Below are positions 43,661-55,245 of a stretch of 64,000 nucleotides of DNA, piece by piece (positions within the stretch are counted from its first letter, which is position 1; the number at the start of each line of letters is the position of its first letter). The notes beneath the pieces are model-generated. The model did not search any database. It was not told the DNA's origin and worked only from the letters and a program-made list of their open reading frames with translations. The translations under genes were made by a program, and so were the position numbers. Origin of the DNA: Diphasiastrum complanatum (taxonomy: Eukaryota > Streptophyta > Lycopodiopsida > Lycopodiales > Lycopodiaceae); contig CM055103.1 in the NCBI GenBank assembly GCA_029204225.1, positions 50,135,470 to 50,199,469 on the forward strand. Direction: 5' to 3'.

Positions 43661-45129
43661 ATGCTGATCAGTATATGGGCAATTTGTCTATATCATTCAT
43701 ATTATGTCAAAATAAAGTTTTAACCGTGTGTATATCACCTAGCTAAAAGACCTGGTGTGGATACGTGTCTTGGTGCTAGGGAAAATCTATGTCGTTCTAA
43801 CCAATGTGAGCCTTTTTTAGAAAGGCAAGTCACGCATTACTATCCATACTTCTGAGCATATCCATGCTTTCCAGTCGTATCTCACCATAAGTCTAATATG
43901 ACACTTGTTTGGTTAGTGTTAACTATTGTCATGGTTGAATGTCATGAATACATGGGTATTAGGGCACATTTTTGCCATGCTAATCCTTAAAATCTGTTTT
44001 GCATATGCAATAACTGTTTTTGTATTGCTATGTTTAGTTCTGAGCAAATCCATGCTATTCAGGACATTCAATTCAATCAATGGCATTTAGGACTTGGTTT
44101 CGGATAGGTGTGGTTGTTTATAAGGATTTTTCAAGATTTTTACCAGGTGTTAGGGTAGATCTGTGCCATTCTAACCCTTAAGTAAAAAGTACATATCCAT
44201 GCCGTCTAAGAGTACTATTTTGGAAGCCCTATTTTTGGATAGAGGTATGGACTTATTTTTAGGAGTACTTAGAAAGGCTTGTTAAGCCGGTTTGTAATAG
44301 CAGTACTGTTTAGGTTAAGATGTCGTTAAGTATGAAGTAAGAGAAAGAGAGCGTATGAAAATTAGATATGTGAATACAATGAAAGGAAGAATTTCTAAGC
44401 ATATGTCATTTAGAACCTGCAGTATAACCGTTGTCTATGATGCATAACCTGAAACTAATTTGCTTTCTTTAGAACATAAACATACATAAATTTTTAATCA
44501 CAAAATGTCTATTCGTCCTTGCTAAGAATCAAACTTTGCCTTAGCATGTGCTTTACCGATAGAGCTTTTCAAAAGGTGTTTAGGTCAAGCCACTCTAAAA
44601 TGTTTTGCCAAATGACATACTTGTGTGAAGACTAAGCGGTGTGTGATTCAAAATCGAACCTAAAAGAGTGTAATAGAAGGCCGTAGTAGCAATAGATGCT
44701 ACACCATCACAAAACATAGTTACTATAACATTACGAGATGTTTATAGCATTCGAGAAGACAACAAGAACTTGTGGTACAAATATTATGCTTGACAAACTG
44801 TGTAATAGGTCGTTGTCCATACAACTATAGAAATCGTTTTGCAAACTTCTAAGCCAAGTTGTTAGGTAATCAAAGCAAGCCATAAACATTTCCCATAGTC
44901 CATCGCTAGACTGTAGGATAACTCTAATTGAAAAAAATTTTCAATTAACTCAATTAACACTTACATAGCTTGATTCAGCTAATATACATATTTACAAGTG
45001 TCGAGAGACCAAACATCTTACAAGCTTTTAATGCTATTTATGCCTTTTGGGATATTTGGTTGTCGAGCTATTTTTAGGGTTGCTGATAAGTTGGCAACAT
45101 CGGTCAACCAATGTAGCAAAAACGCAAAA
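43661..45129. other. gene-free region
   Basis: A+T-rich sequence without open frames of note. Phrases such as CCATGCTATTCAG and GTTCTAACC recur loosely, as in an old repeat, but no unit could be defined. Confidence 0.4.
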
Positions 45130-45782
45130 CAACCAAAAAACCCGAAGGCGCCTTTACACTGAAGGTTTGCAACTCCTGAAGGTGCCCTTACACTAAAGGT
45201 ATGTAAATCCCTAAGGCGCCCTTAGATTCAAGGCAGCAAAAAAGGTGGAAAAAGACAAAAAGTCAAAAAGTGCCTTACACTAAAGTCAGAGAAGAAGGCG
45301 AAGGTGCCTTAAACTAAAAGGCAGTGAGAAAGGCAAAAAGTGCCTTAGTTTAGAGGTGGCAAAGAAAACCGAAAAAGGCGAAGGTGCCCTAAAATGGTTT
45401 TAAGATTTTCTAATACTTTGTCGTAGTTTTCACAACCAGAAAAAGGCGAAAAAGTTGAAGGTGGTCCAGAAATGGTTTAAGTCATTCTGGCCAGTGTGTT
45501 GCATTTTCCATGAACGAAAAAGGTGAAGAAGATAGGAAAAGCAAAGGTGCCTTTAAGAATGGTCTTTAAGACATTCTGGCCACTTGGCTAGTGTGTCGCA
45601 CTTTTTGCTAAGGAGCGAAAAAGGCGAAGAAGGATAAGGTGCCCTAAAATGATTTCTGAGGCACAAGAAATCTCAAGAAAAAAAAATGTGAAGGCCCGAA
45701 AATATGTTGTCGGCCTTTGATTTTTTAGGATGCTCATTACTTGAACGATTTGTTTAAGACTGAGCATAAGAAATCTAACACT
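45130..45782 (-). repeat. 3' LTR portion of a copia element, with internal degenerate repeats
   Basis: The inner edge is exact on the minus strand: a polypurine tract (TTAAGGAGGAG) followed by TGTTAGATTTCTTATGC, a canonical LTR start, at 45782. Leftward the sequence is a degenerate tandem array of phrases like AAAGGCGAAGGTGCC and GGCGCCTTTACACT (about a dozen, 45130-45670). The outer end of the LTR and any target duplication were not found. Confidence 0.6.
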
Positions 45783-48700
45783 CCTCCTTAATGTGGACCC
45801 TGAAAAACTTCGATCTTCGGATTTAACATATCATTAAATCTGAGATGCTGCTCCTTTGATAGAGCCTTTGTGAAGTAATCTGCTGCCATGTAATTTGTTC
45901 TACAGAAAACCAGTTCTACTTCCTTGTTGTGCACTTTCTCTATAAGGTACTGATACTTGATTTCTTATGTTTGCTTTGAGAGTGAAATCTCGGATTGAGA
46001 GATAGCGCTATTGTTCTTTGATTGTCACAATAGATTGTTGTAGGAAGTGTTTGTGCAAGGTTCAGGTTTGCAAGCAGTTGCCTTAGCCAGATCGCCTCTT
46101 TGGTTGCATTGGTGGCAGCTATGTAGTCGGATTCTGTTGCCGATAATGCAACTGAGGTTTGCTTCTAGTTGTTCCATGAGATTGGGCCTTGGTTGTATAG
46201 AAATACAAATCCAGAAGTTGATTTTCTGGTGTCGGCATCTCCTGCCCAATCCGCATCTATGTAGGCTTCAAGGATGTTGGCAGTTTGGCTACCTCCGTAG
46301 CAGATGCTGAGAGTTGTCATTGCTTGGATGTACTTCATGACCTTTGTTAGTGTTTTCCAATGAGCTACGCCTAGATTTGATAGGAATTGGCTGAGTGTAC
46401 TGACCAAATATGCAAGGTCTGGTTGCGTGCAGACCATTGCGTACATCAGTGAGCCGATGATGGATTGAAACGGGTAGCGCTTCATCTCCTCCTTTTCTGC
46501 CTCAGTTTGAGGAGACTGTTCCTTTGATAGCTTCAGTCCAGGGTCGAGTGGACAGAGACTGGGTTTGCAGTTGGCCATTCCATACTTTTCTAGCACATTG
46601 TTGAGATATCATTGCCAACTGATAAAGATCAGTCTGCTATCATCACGTAAAGAGTGATGATGATGAAGTAATCTGATACAGACTTGAAATAGACATTCGA
46701 GTCTGCTGAGTTTATAATGTAACCATTCTCTATCAGAAATGCATTGATCTTCTGGAAACAGGCTTTAGGTGATTGTCTCAGCCCGTAGAGTGCCTTGTGG
46801 ATTTTGCATACAAGGTGTTGTTGCTTGCCGTTGAGTTCGTATCCCTCTGGCTGCATCATGTAGATCTCCTCTTTGATGGTTCCATTGAGGAAAGCAGTCT
46901 GGACATCCATCTGGTGGACTTCAAGGTCTGTCGTGGCTGCAAAAGAGAGGAGTAGGCAGATCGACGCATGTTTGTTGACTACTAGACTGAAGGTTTCTGA
47001 GTAATCTAGATCTGGAATCTAGGAAAAGCCTTTGGCAACTCGCTTGGCCTTGTAACGATTTAGTCTTCCTTCAACGTCGTACTTTGTCTTGAATATCCAT
47101 TTGCATGGAATTGGTTTCCAGTCCTTTGGAAGCTCAGTGAGTGTCCATGTTTGATTCTCCATAAGAGAATCTAATTTGGTGTCCATCGCTGCTTTCGACT
47201 GGTCAGCATCAGGTGTAGACATCACCTCAGCAATTGTGTTTGGTTCCTACATGAAGTAGCAGGCTGGATCATCCATAAATCTGGATGGAGGCTGTCGGAC
47301 CTGTTCGAGCTTCTGGGTTGAACTTCGATTCTTAGATGTGGGTTGACTCATTGAGGTTCTGACTCATTGTCTGAGTCAGCATCGAGATTCTACAGTTGAC
47401 TCTCTGGGTCAGAATTGACTGGTTATTTGATCTGTGAGTTGGAATTATCAGCAGCTTTTCCTTTGTGGTTGATGAACTAGTCTTCCACGAAAATGACATC
47501 TCTATTGGTGAATGCCTTCTCGGTATCCAAATTGTAGAGGTTGTATGCCTTGTGGTCTGGGGAATAGCTGATGAAGATCGTTTTCCTACTCTTGTCATCT
47601 AGTTTTCTTCTTAGATCCTCAGAGATCTGAACGAAAGCGATGCATCCAAATATTCGAATATGTTTGAGTGATGGTTTTGATCCTGTCCACACCTCAGAAG
47701 GTGTCTTGCCATTCAGGGCTTTGGTGATGGATTGATTCTGTAAATAGACAACTGTAGTAACAGCTTTTTTCCATAATTTTTTTGGAAGAGAGGCATGGGC
47801 CATCAAGCTCTTGGCACTTTCGATGAGTGTCCGGTTGTTCCGCTCAACTATACCATTGGACTAAGGTGAGTAGGTGGTTGTGTATTGTTGAAGTATCCCG
47901 TTGGCCTTGCAGAACTCCTTGAATTCTGTGGAGATGTACTCTCCCCCTCCATCTGTGCATAGGGCCTTGATCTTCCTCTGGGTCTAATTTTCTGCAGACG
48001 CCTTGAACAGCTTGAAGAATTTGAATGCTTAGGATTTGTTCTTCATATAGTAGGTTGCAGTCCTTCAAGAGAAGTCGTCGATGAAGGTTAGGAAATAGAG
48101 AGCTCCCCCTGTGGAAGCAGTCTGCATTGGGCCACAAATGTCATTGTGTATAAGGACAAGCAAGTCCTTGGATGTATGAACTGAGTTTGAACTGAAGGGA
48201 CTCCTAGCATGCTTGCTGATAATACAACTTTTGCATGGAGAAGTTGGCTTGCTGATTGTCGACAGATCTTGTACTAGTCTTTGAGCTGACATTTGCTGAA
48301 TACTATCATAGTTAAGGTGGCCAAGTCTGAAATGCCACAATGTATCATTTGATTCAAAAGTGGCTGTGTGAAGAGCTTGACTGTTAGAAGAATAGCAATG
48401 GTTGAGTTTGTAAAGATAGCCGCTTCTTCTTCCGTAGGCTAGCACCTTCCGAGATTTGTCAAGAATTGTGCAGCCATCCGTATCAAATTCAATCCTTTGA
48501 CCTGAGTCGGTGATTATGCTAACTGAGAGCAGATTCTTGGTCAGATTTGGAATGTGGAGAACGTTGGACAACAACTTGACTTCACCTCTTTTGAATTCAA
48601 CTCTGACTGTTCCTTCACCTCCGATTATGAGTTGTCTCCAAGTTGCACAACTCGAGAGTGGGTGAATGACTTATAGTCCTTGAACCAGTCGCGATGGTGA

Positions 48701-48935
48701 GTCATGTGTTGAGTTGCTCCGGAATCTAGGTACCAGGAATCCATATCCTGTTGTTCTCCTTCTTTGGTCATGAAAGTTGTTTCATCTTCTTCTTCTTGTT
48801 GTTGATTTGAGTGACTGGTCATAGCACTATGTGCTTGTTGTTGGAACTGCTTCTTCTTTTCGTTGTTGTACTTCAAAGTTCGGCAGTCCTTGATTTCGTG
48901 GCCAATCCTCTTACAGTATCTGCAAAAAAGTTTCT
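45783..48935 (-). mobile_element. Ty1/copia retrotransposon, 5'-truncated, pol largely preserved
   Basis: Minus-strand order: zinc knuckle (CRYCKRIGHEIKDC, about 48880-48925), protease (WYLDSGATQHMT), GAG-pre-integrase (HFRLGHLNYDS, then CKSC), integrase core and C-terminal part (KTPSEVWTGSKPSLKHIRIF), reverse transcriptase (PIPCKWIFKTKY, VQTAFLNG, KALYGLRQSP) and RNase H (SLMYAMVCTQPDLAY, ADWAGDADTRKSTSGF). Several stops and frameshifts split it; one is a single-base deletion inside the catalytic YVDD box of the reverse transcriptase (about 46650). The gag N-terminus and 5' LTR are missing. It cannot transpose by itself. A same-family gag scrap lies at 43470-43660. Confidence 0.93.
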
Positions 48936-51099
48936 ATGCTGGTTGGAATGATAAAGAGCTTGAATTCGATCCTGAACCATTATTTGGTCCAGAGACTACG
49001 TGTACAAAATTATCTATGGCTATATGCACATGCCAACATCCATGCAATGTTTGTTAGGCCCTAGTGTTGGGTCCATGAATGTGTATGGAGAAATTTAAAA
49101 ATAAAATACCCTATTCAATTTTGTGACATTTGTGAATATCTATATTTAGACTCATGTACAAAATGATTGACATAGTTGAACTGATAGTCTCTCAATTGAT
49201 TGGTGCTCTTGATTCTTGCTAATGTCATTTTTTCACGTCTTGTAATTACCAAATACTAAGACTTACATAAAATTTTCAAGGATATAGCACGATCTAATTT
49301 TTTGTTATAGTAAAAATCTTCTAAGATGCATCACGAATAATGTCTCAATGAAAAAATATATCTTTATTATTTAACATGTAGTGTATACTAGGATTTTTTC
49401 TCCACCAAATTACAAATGATGCTCAGTAACTTTATCAGTTGCAAGATTCTTTTTCAATTTTTAATTTTCCTTTGTGGATCCCATCAACAAAGATATCATA
49501 GTTTCTATTCACCTATCTTTTTTTTAAATTTTGTGCTAGGAGGTTCTTTTTCAAATTTTTTTCCTTTGTGGATCACATCAACAAAGATATCATATTTTCT
49601 ATTCACCTATCTTTTTTTTAATTTTGTGCTACTACTTATTCTCAAAGTTCAACAACCATTTATCTTTAGTTGGCCCATATGTGACATGGTTGTGTCTAGT
49701 GCTTGGTGTGGGCTTGCCCACCTACGTACAAATCCTTGCTCATTTGTGGGTTTGTGCCCTTACAAGAAATCTCTTTTTGAATACATTGTCATAAATAAAT
49801 AAAAACATATGTTATCTGATAGATCTATTTTGCTTCAGCACTTCCAATAAGAGGCTTGTGTCAACATTTCTTCACTTGGATAGTAGAAATGGATGAGAGA
49901 TTTGATGGGAGACTCCATTATGTAGATACACAAAGCAATCTAACATGTGGAAAAGTAAAAAAAACATTGTGTTTTGCTTATAGTAAATAAAGGAAAGTTT
50001 GTGTGTTAAGCACCCAAGTTCAGCTTGTTGTGCAGAGCGTTCAAAGCTCATTCACATCTAGTAATCTCTCAAGGCCAAGAGATGGTAAAGGAATCGAGTA
50101 GCCATCAACATCTAAGTGTCTTAAGGTCGATAAAGCATTGTATGTATCTACATAAGATGGCCTAGATATTTGTGAGTCAAAGTTGCAATGATACTTCATT
50201 TTTCAAAAAGACGACAACCTAAAACACCTTGGACATGCTAAACATGGTTACAAAACTTGAAACAAGGTGTAAGAAGGAATTTAAGGTCCAAGTATAATGA
50301 TTCACATTGCCGCTCCAACTACGTATGTCAACACATCAAGTAGAATTGTGCACACACGAGAAAAAGAGGGAGTTGCCACAACATCACAAACTATATTCGT
50401 ATGAGATTACATTGAGATAAAGATTAACCTAATCAGTAGCTATTAGGTTCCTATAATTATTCCCTTAATAGGCTCAATTGCAACATGAGTAACAAAAACT
50501 AAAGATAATTGACATTAATGTATATACATGTGCATGCCTAATAGTCATTATTCCTAAACTTTTATCCCTTAATGACCAATCAATTTAACAACCATAAACA
50601 AATTAAATTTTCTAGACTTTCCTATGCTAATCCCTACTAGCAACTTGCAATAGATGAGCTCCACATTATTGGCTTGAATTTTGTCTCACATCACCCAAAA
50701 AGAAGGCATAAGCACTTTTGGATATTCGATCCCCTTCATCACCTGCATAATCTAAATCTAAAAATCCATTCAAATCGATGTGAGAGGCACCATTTTCAAA
50801 ACAAAGTGTTAAGTGTGGAAAAAGAGCTCAGGGAGTGTCAAATCTCTTTTGCTTCAAGGAGCAGGTAGTCAGGAATGTCAGGTAAGAGGCATTTCGCATT
50901 CAAAGACTGACTTGGCTTGCAGAATGACACCTAGGTGACTGGACTTCAATGGAAGGCCTGGTGTGAAATTTTAACAAGTCATTAAAACAAGTTTTCGATG
51001 TAATCATTGTGCTCAAAATACCTCTTTTAGCCTATGGTTGCAGTTTCAGGCATTTTTGATATGGCAATCATGTGAGAGTCTGTGGTATGTCGTCACAGG
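48936..51099. other. gene-free region with one short tandem duplication
   Basis: No supported gene. At about 49471-49640 a 94-bp unit (TTTGTGGATC, CATCAACAAAGATATCAT, TTCACCTATC) is present twice in tandem. The 128-codon frame over it is low-complexity Phe/Leu and is not convincing. Confidence 0.5.
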
Positions 51100-52490
51100 C
51101 ACGAAGACCGCCAAATGAAGCGAACATCATAGTGTTCGACAGAAAGACGAGAAGGCCGTTGACCTTCATCAACTTATCGGTGAAGGACCACATCATTACC
51201 TACATCAGTGATGCTGTTATGCCTAAACAGGCTTGAGATGTACTAAAAGAGTAGTTCAAGACATCAAATTCATCAAGGATTATGTTTCTGAAGTCAAAAT
51301 TGAATAGTGCCCGAATGGAGCAAGAGGAGCACATTCAAACTTATATGACTAGAATAAAGTCAATAAGAGACGAACTGCATTCCATAGGCAAGCGCATACG
51401 TGATGCCGAGTTGGTAGACATTACCTTGTGTGACATTACAGATCCTTATCAGATGTTCATGAGCAAGATAGCATCAAGAGAAAGATTATCAGCTTTTGAC
51501 AAGCTCACATGAATTTTGATGCAGGATGAGCAATGATGGGAAATGGTAAAAACTCATCGTCAGAATATTGATGATTAGGCACTTACGGCATGTCATAAAC
51601 AAGGCAAGTCCAAGGGCAAGAAGAAATCGAAATAGTAGTATGCCAAGGCTTAGGAGGATGAGGGTCATGCAATAAGACCATGAAGAAGGGCAGATGCTTC
51701 TATTGCAGCAAGAAAGGCCATTGGAAGAGTGACTATTGAAAATTCTTGCGAAATAAGGCAAGGGAAAGACAAAGCAAGCAGACAACCTTGTGGACAAAGG
51801 TGAAGTTGAAGACTTCAGCATCTTTATATCAGCATTTTCATCGAACCAAGAAGATCAAGCCTAGTACATTGATCCAGGAGCCACTAGACACATGAGGGGC
51901 AACAAAGATTGGATCTTTAGCATGAAAGAACTAGACAATAGAACATCACTCTCATAGATGAATGGTGAGCTAAGCAAGATCAGGGGGATAGGCAATGTAT
52001 CTATGTAGCTACTTGATGATAAAAGCAAAACGATCAAGGATGCACTTTACATTCCAGGTTTAAAGAAAAATCTACTTTTTGTTGGGGTCATTATTGATCA
52101 AAAGTTGAAGGTAGAATTTGTGCATGATTGTTGCTTTGTAAAAGACATGAACCAGAGGTTCAAAGTCATTGCGGATGGTACAAGAGAGCCCAAGACCAAG
52201 TTGTATAGGTTGAATGCTAGAATCAAGGGGAAACATGGACTTATCTCATCCATTCCATTCCAAAAAGATCTATGGAATAAAAGACTTGGTCACTTAAACA
52301 TGGAAAGCCTTAGTTGATGAGAATACTAGAAATGGTAAAGGGCTTGCCTATAATCTACGAATCATGTGTGTATGGAAAGCAACATCGTGAGAAGTTCAAG
52401 CGTGGTGGTGTTGCGAGGGCAAAAAAGGAACCACATGTTGAAAAGAAACCCATTGGCTATAAATGGGTGTACATGAATAAGTCTTACCAA
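51100..52490 (+). mobile_element. Ty1/copia remnant with integrase deleted
   Basis: Plus-strand gag (UBN2-like: VKDHIITYISDAVMP, then FLKSKLNSARMEQEEHIQTY), broken by TGA and TAG near 51236-51256. A zinc knuckle with its last Cys changed to Tyr follows (CFYCSKKGHWKSDY, about 51695-51736), then a protease site reading IDPGATRHM instead of the usual Asp-Ser-Gly, and a GAG-pre-integrase segment (DLWNKRLGHLNMESLS, stop at 52317). Soon after, KEPHVEKKPIGYKWVY (about 52430) is the start of a copia reverse transcriptase, so the integrase core has been lost by deletion. No LTRs seen. Confidence 0.82.
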
Positions 52491-53829
52491 TCATATGTGT
52501 TGTGCAAATTCTACCCTTGGAGTGAGTTCTAGTCTAGAGTTTATTGGTTTCTACACATTCCATCTTATGAATTGTTTAATTTTAACTCTTTGGAAATGCT
52601 TGTTGGGGCCATCATATCATGCTCATGGCAAGGCTTTCAAGGCTGCCAAACCCAAAGGGGTGATCAGGCCCTTGATAAGACCACCTCTTCATAGTCTTAC
52701 AATCACTAGGTTATAATTTTTCTTTTCAAGGTCACGAGGAGCTTTTTTTTGGAGTACTTGGCCCCTTGAGTTCTTGTTCATCTTCATGATTTCCCTTCTA
52801 AGACATTATTGTAACACCTACACGACCCAAACTTTAAATCTTTGATCTTGTCTTGCATGTGTCCATGCACATGCCAAGCTACATCAAAATATGTTCAACA
52901 TGTACTTGCACATGCCAAGCTACATAAAAGTAAATATCTCAAAGTCTTATGCAACCATACACAAAAGGGAATATCTATATTTATGTAAGGCTATGCATTA
53001 AAACTTTACATGGTACACTCTACTTCTATTTGAATTTAATGCCATCTATGAGCACTATATAGGAATCTCGTGAAGGTAATAAAATCATATTGAGCCATCA
53101 TAAAACATTAAAAATTATAAAATGATCAAGAATCAACAATAAGATAAAAACAATCAAACAAAACAAGAGTAATAAAAACAATATATCTTGAAAAGAGCAT
53201 TATTTTTTGTGTGTTGTTGAGTTACTTCATTAGTAAATTGTAGTCAGAGTTCGCTACCACATACGAGTGTTGCATAGGATTCTAATCCTATGGATGAAAC
53301 AATATTTTGCCATTTTCTTGGATTTTAGTTCTGCAATATGGCCTTTTACTTGTAGTTTTGACTTTCACTAAGTTACACGGCTCTACACAAGTTCACAAGC
53401 TTGTAGATCTTTGTTGTGGCTTGGATGTGAACCTTTCCGACTTGGAAATCCACAGACTACATACAAAAAATTTCTTGAACATTACAAATTTCATGGACAA
53501 AGAGTGGTTGAAACAATGTGTGCTAGTCCCCAACCTTGTACTTGGCTTGGAAGTCCATACCACACCCTAAAGTTGATGCTCTCAATATGAATGGCTTGAT
53601 TCCATGGTCTTGTTGGTGATGATGTTGCATCAAGTCTTATTAAAAAAATCCAGGGATAATATGGTGTACTCTTCTAGTACAAGACTAAGAATTTCGACAA
53701 GATATGTGAAATACTTTCAATTATCAAATGTGTGTCTTACTCACTAATAGTCTTAAGGGGATGGTTGTATTTAATTATGATACATTGATGATTGAAATTA
53801 GCCATATTTTTTTGTCTGTAAGATGTTCA
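52491..53829. other. gene-free region
   Basis: Mostly A+T-rich, non-coding. A small imperfect duplication (CACATGCCAAGCTACAT) occurs at about 52869 and 52908. The part right of 53260 may be the decayed 3' portion of the gypsy remnant that follows, but no motif is legible. Confidence 0.4.
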
Positions 53830-54150
53830 ACTATTTTTCTACCTACTTTGTAAAGTAATCCATGGCAATGATTATGCATCATACTTGGGGGTTCGTTATG
53901 CAATTACATGGATAGGACCCACATAGTCTAGTCCCCAATTTTTGAAGGGAGTTTGGTCTTGAATGGAGTCGAGGGCATTTGGCATCTTGTCAATGTTACA
54001 TTGTTTGATTTGTTGGCAAACGCCAAATATGTTCACAAGCAGTGCATGTATACTTGAACTTCAGGTCACCAAAACCAAATTGCAAGATCTTCTTAATTGT
54101 TGTGTCATTGATAAGCACTCTACTCACATGTCCTCACAACACATAGATAT
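53830..54150 (-). mobile_element. Ty3/gypsy integrase scrap
   Basis: Read on the minus strand: the C-terminal part of the HHCC zinc region (KYTCTACEHIWRLPTNQTM, about 54000-54075), then PFKNWGLDYVGPIHV (about 53905-53950), the unmistakable start of a gypsy integrase core with its first catalytic Asp. The DYFTK-like block follows in a shifted frame near 53850. Stops and frameshifts throughout; protease, reverse transcriptase and LTRs are not recognisable nearby. Confidence 0.75.
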
Positions 54151-54327
54151 TGTTTTGTAGATCTTATGGTCCATTACAAACCTTCTAACTTCAACTATAT
54201 AGTATAAGTGATGCATAGATTTTTAAAATATATAAGGCTGGTTTCAACTTCTTTCAAGCTGTTGGCAATGAGACTAAGTGCTTTTACGGATGCCATTCAA
54301 TGCACGTTTCCAAAGGAATATTGAATA

Positions 54328-54430
54328 TGGGTGAGTGGTTGAGGTGTCACCCTGGCACTGTGCACTTGAGGACTCAGGGCCAGGACCGAGGTGTTAGTCA
54401 CTCAAGAATGCACTTTTCGAATCCAACTAC
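54328..54430 (+). mobile_element. tRNA-Ser-like SINE head or tRNA pseudogene
   Basis: ATGGGTGAGTGGTTGAGGTG resembles the D-arm/A-box part of a serine tRNA, and TTTTCGAATCC about 70 bp later resembles a B box; the spacing suits a tRNA with a long variable arm. The acceptor stem does not pair well, so a functional tRNA is unlikely. It lies about 0.9 kb upstream of the desaturase gene. Confidence 0.4.
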
Positions 54431-55245
54431 TGAGATCCGATCCCACTGTTGTTGCTTCAGAACTTGGGTCAGAATCAAAGCGTACCCACAAGCAGCTTTT
54501 CCCCGGAAAACTAGCAATAGTCCATTAATAATTATGCTAATGTGACAAAGTTGCAGGCAGCTTGCTTACAGCTGCAGGAGAAACTATGTTTGTACTCAAA
54601 TCATCAAATGAGACTATGGGAGTAGCCTTCTAGCCTCTAGGGCAGGTGATCCTTGATTCCTTGACCTTGTGTTGAATACAGTTTCACTGTTTCGCTACCC
54701 AAGTGGGACCAAAGTGGGTGATTTATAACAGAATATAGAGGCTACGGGAAGAGCATATATGAATTTAGTTCTTCAGGGTTCTAGTGCGGCTTTCATAGAT
54801 CCTCTTTCCCCGGTGCTTCTCTTCCGCTGAAGACAGGAGGAAGCAGGGAGAAAGTTGCGATCTTTGGGTGGAACCTGGCTGATTCGTTGAGATAGATGTG
54901 GGTTTTAGCTTTTTGTTAAATCCGCTGATTCTGTGAGAGACTCCCTTTTGTGGCATTGGCCTTTTTTCAAGCAGTTTAGCCGACCCACAAAGGATCTGGT
55001 GCTCTGTAAGTTCGCTTGCTTTGTGCCCATTTTGTTGTTTCTGATACTTGATATATCTCAAGTAGCAGACTTTGGGACTCAAAGCAGAAAAATCTTACTT
55101 TTGTGATGTGCTACAGCTATATTGGCTTGTTTTTTTGGCTAGCAGGCACCTTGTTTTGTAAGTTGTGCTGTAAAGATACCACACGATAGTGAAGATTTTT
55201 GTGCTGATGTGGGATCGATCAAGTAGATACAGGATCCGTGCAAAG

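Noticed and set aside
54328-54430. Functional serine tRNA gene
   Set aside because: A and B box resemblance is present but the acceptor stem and overall cloverleaf do not pair.
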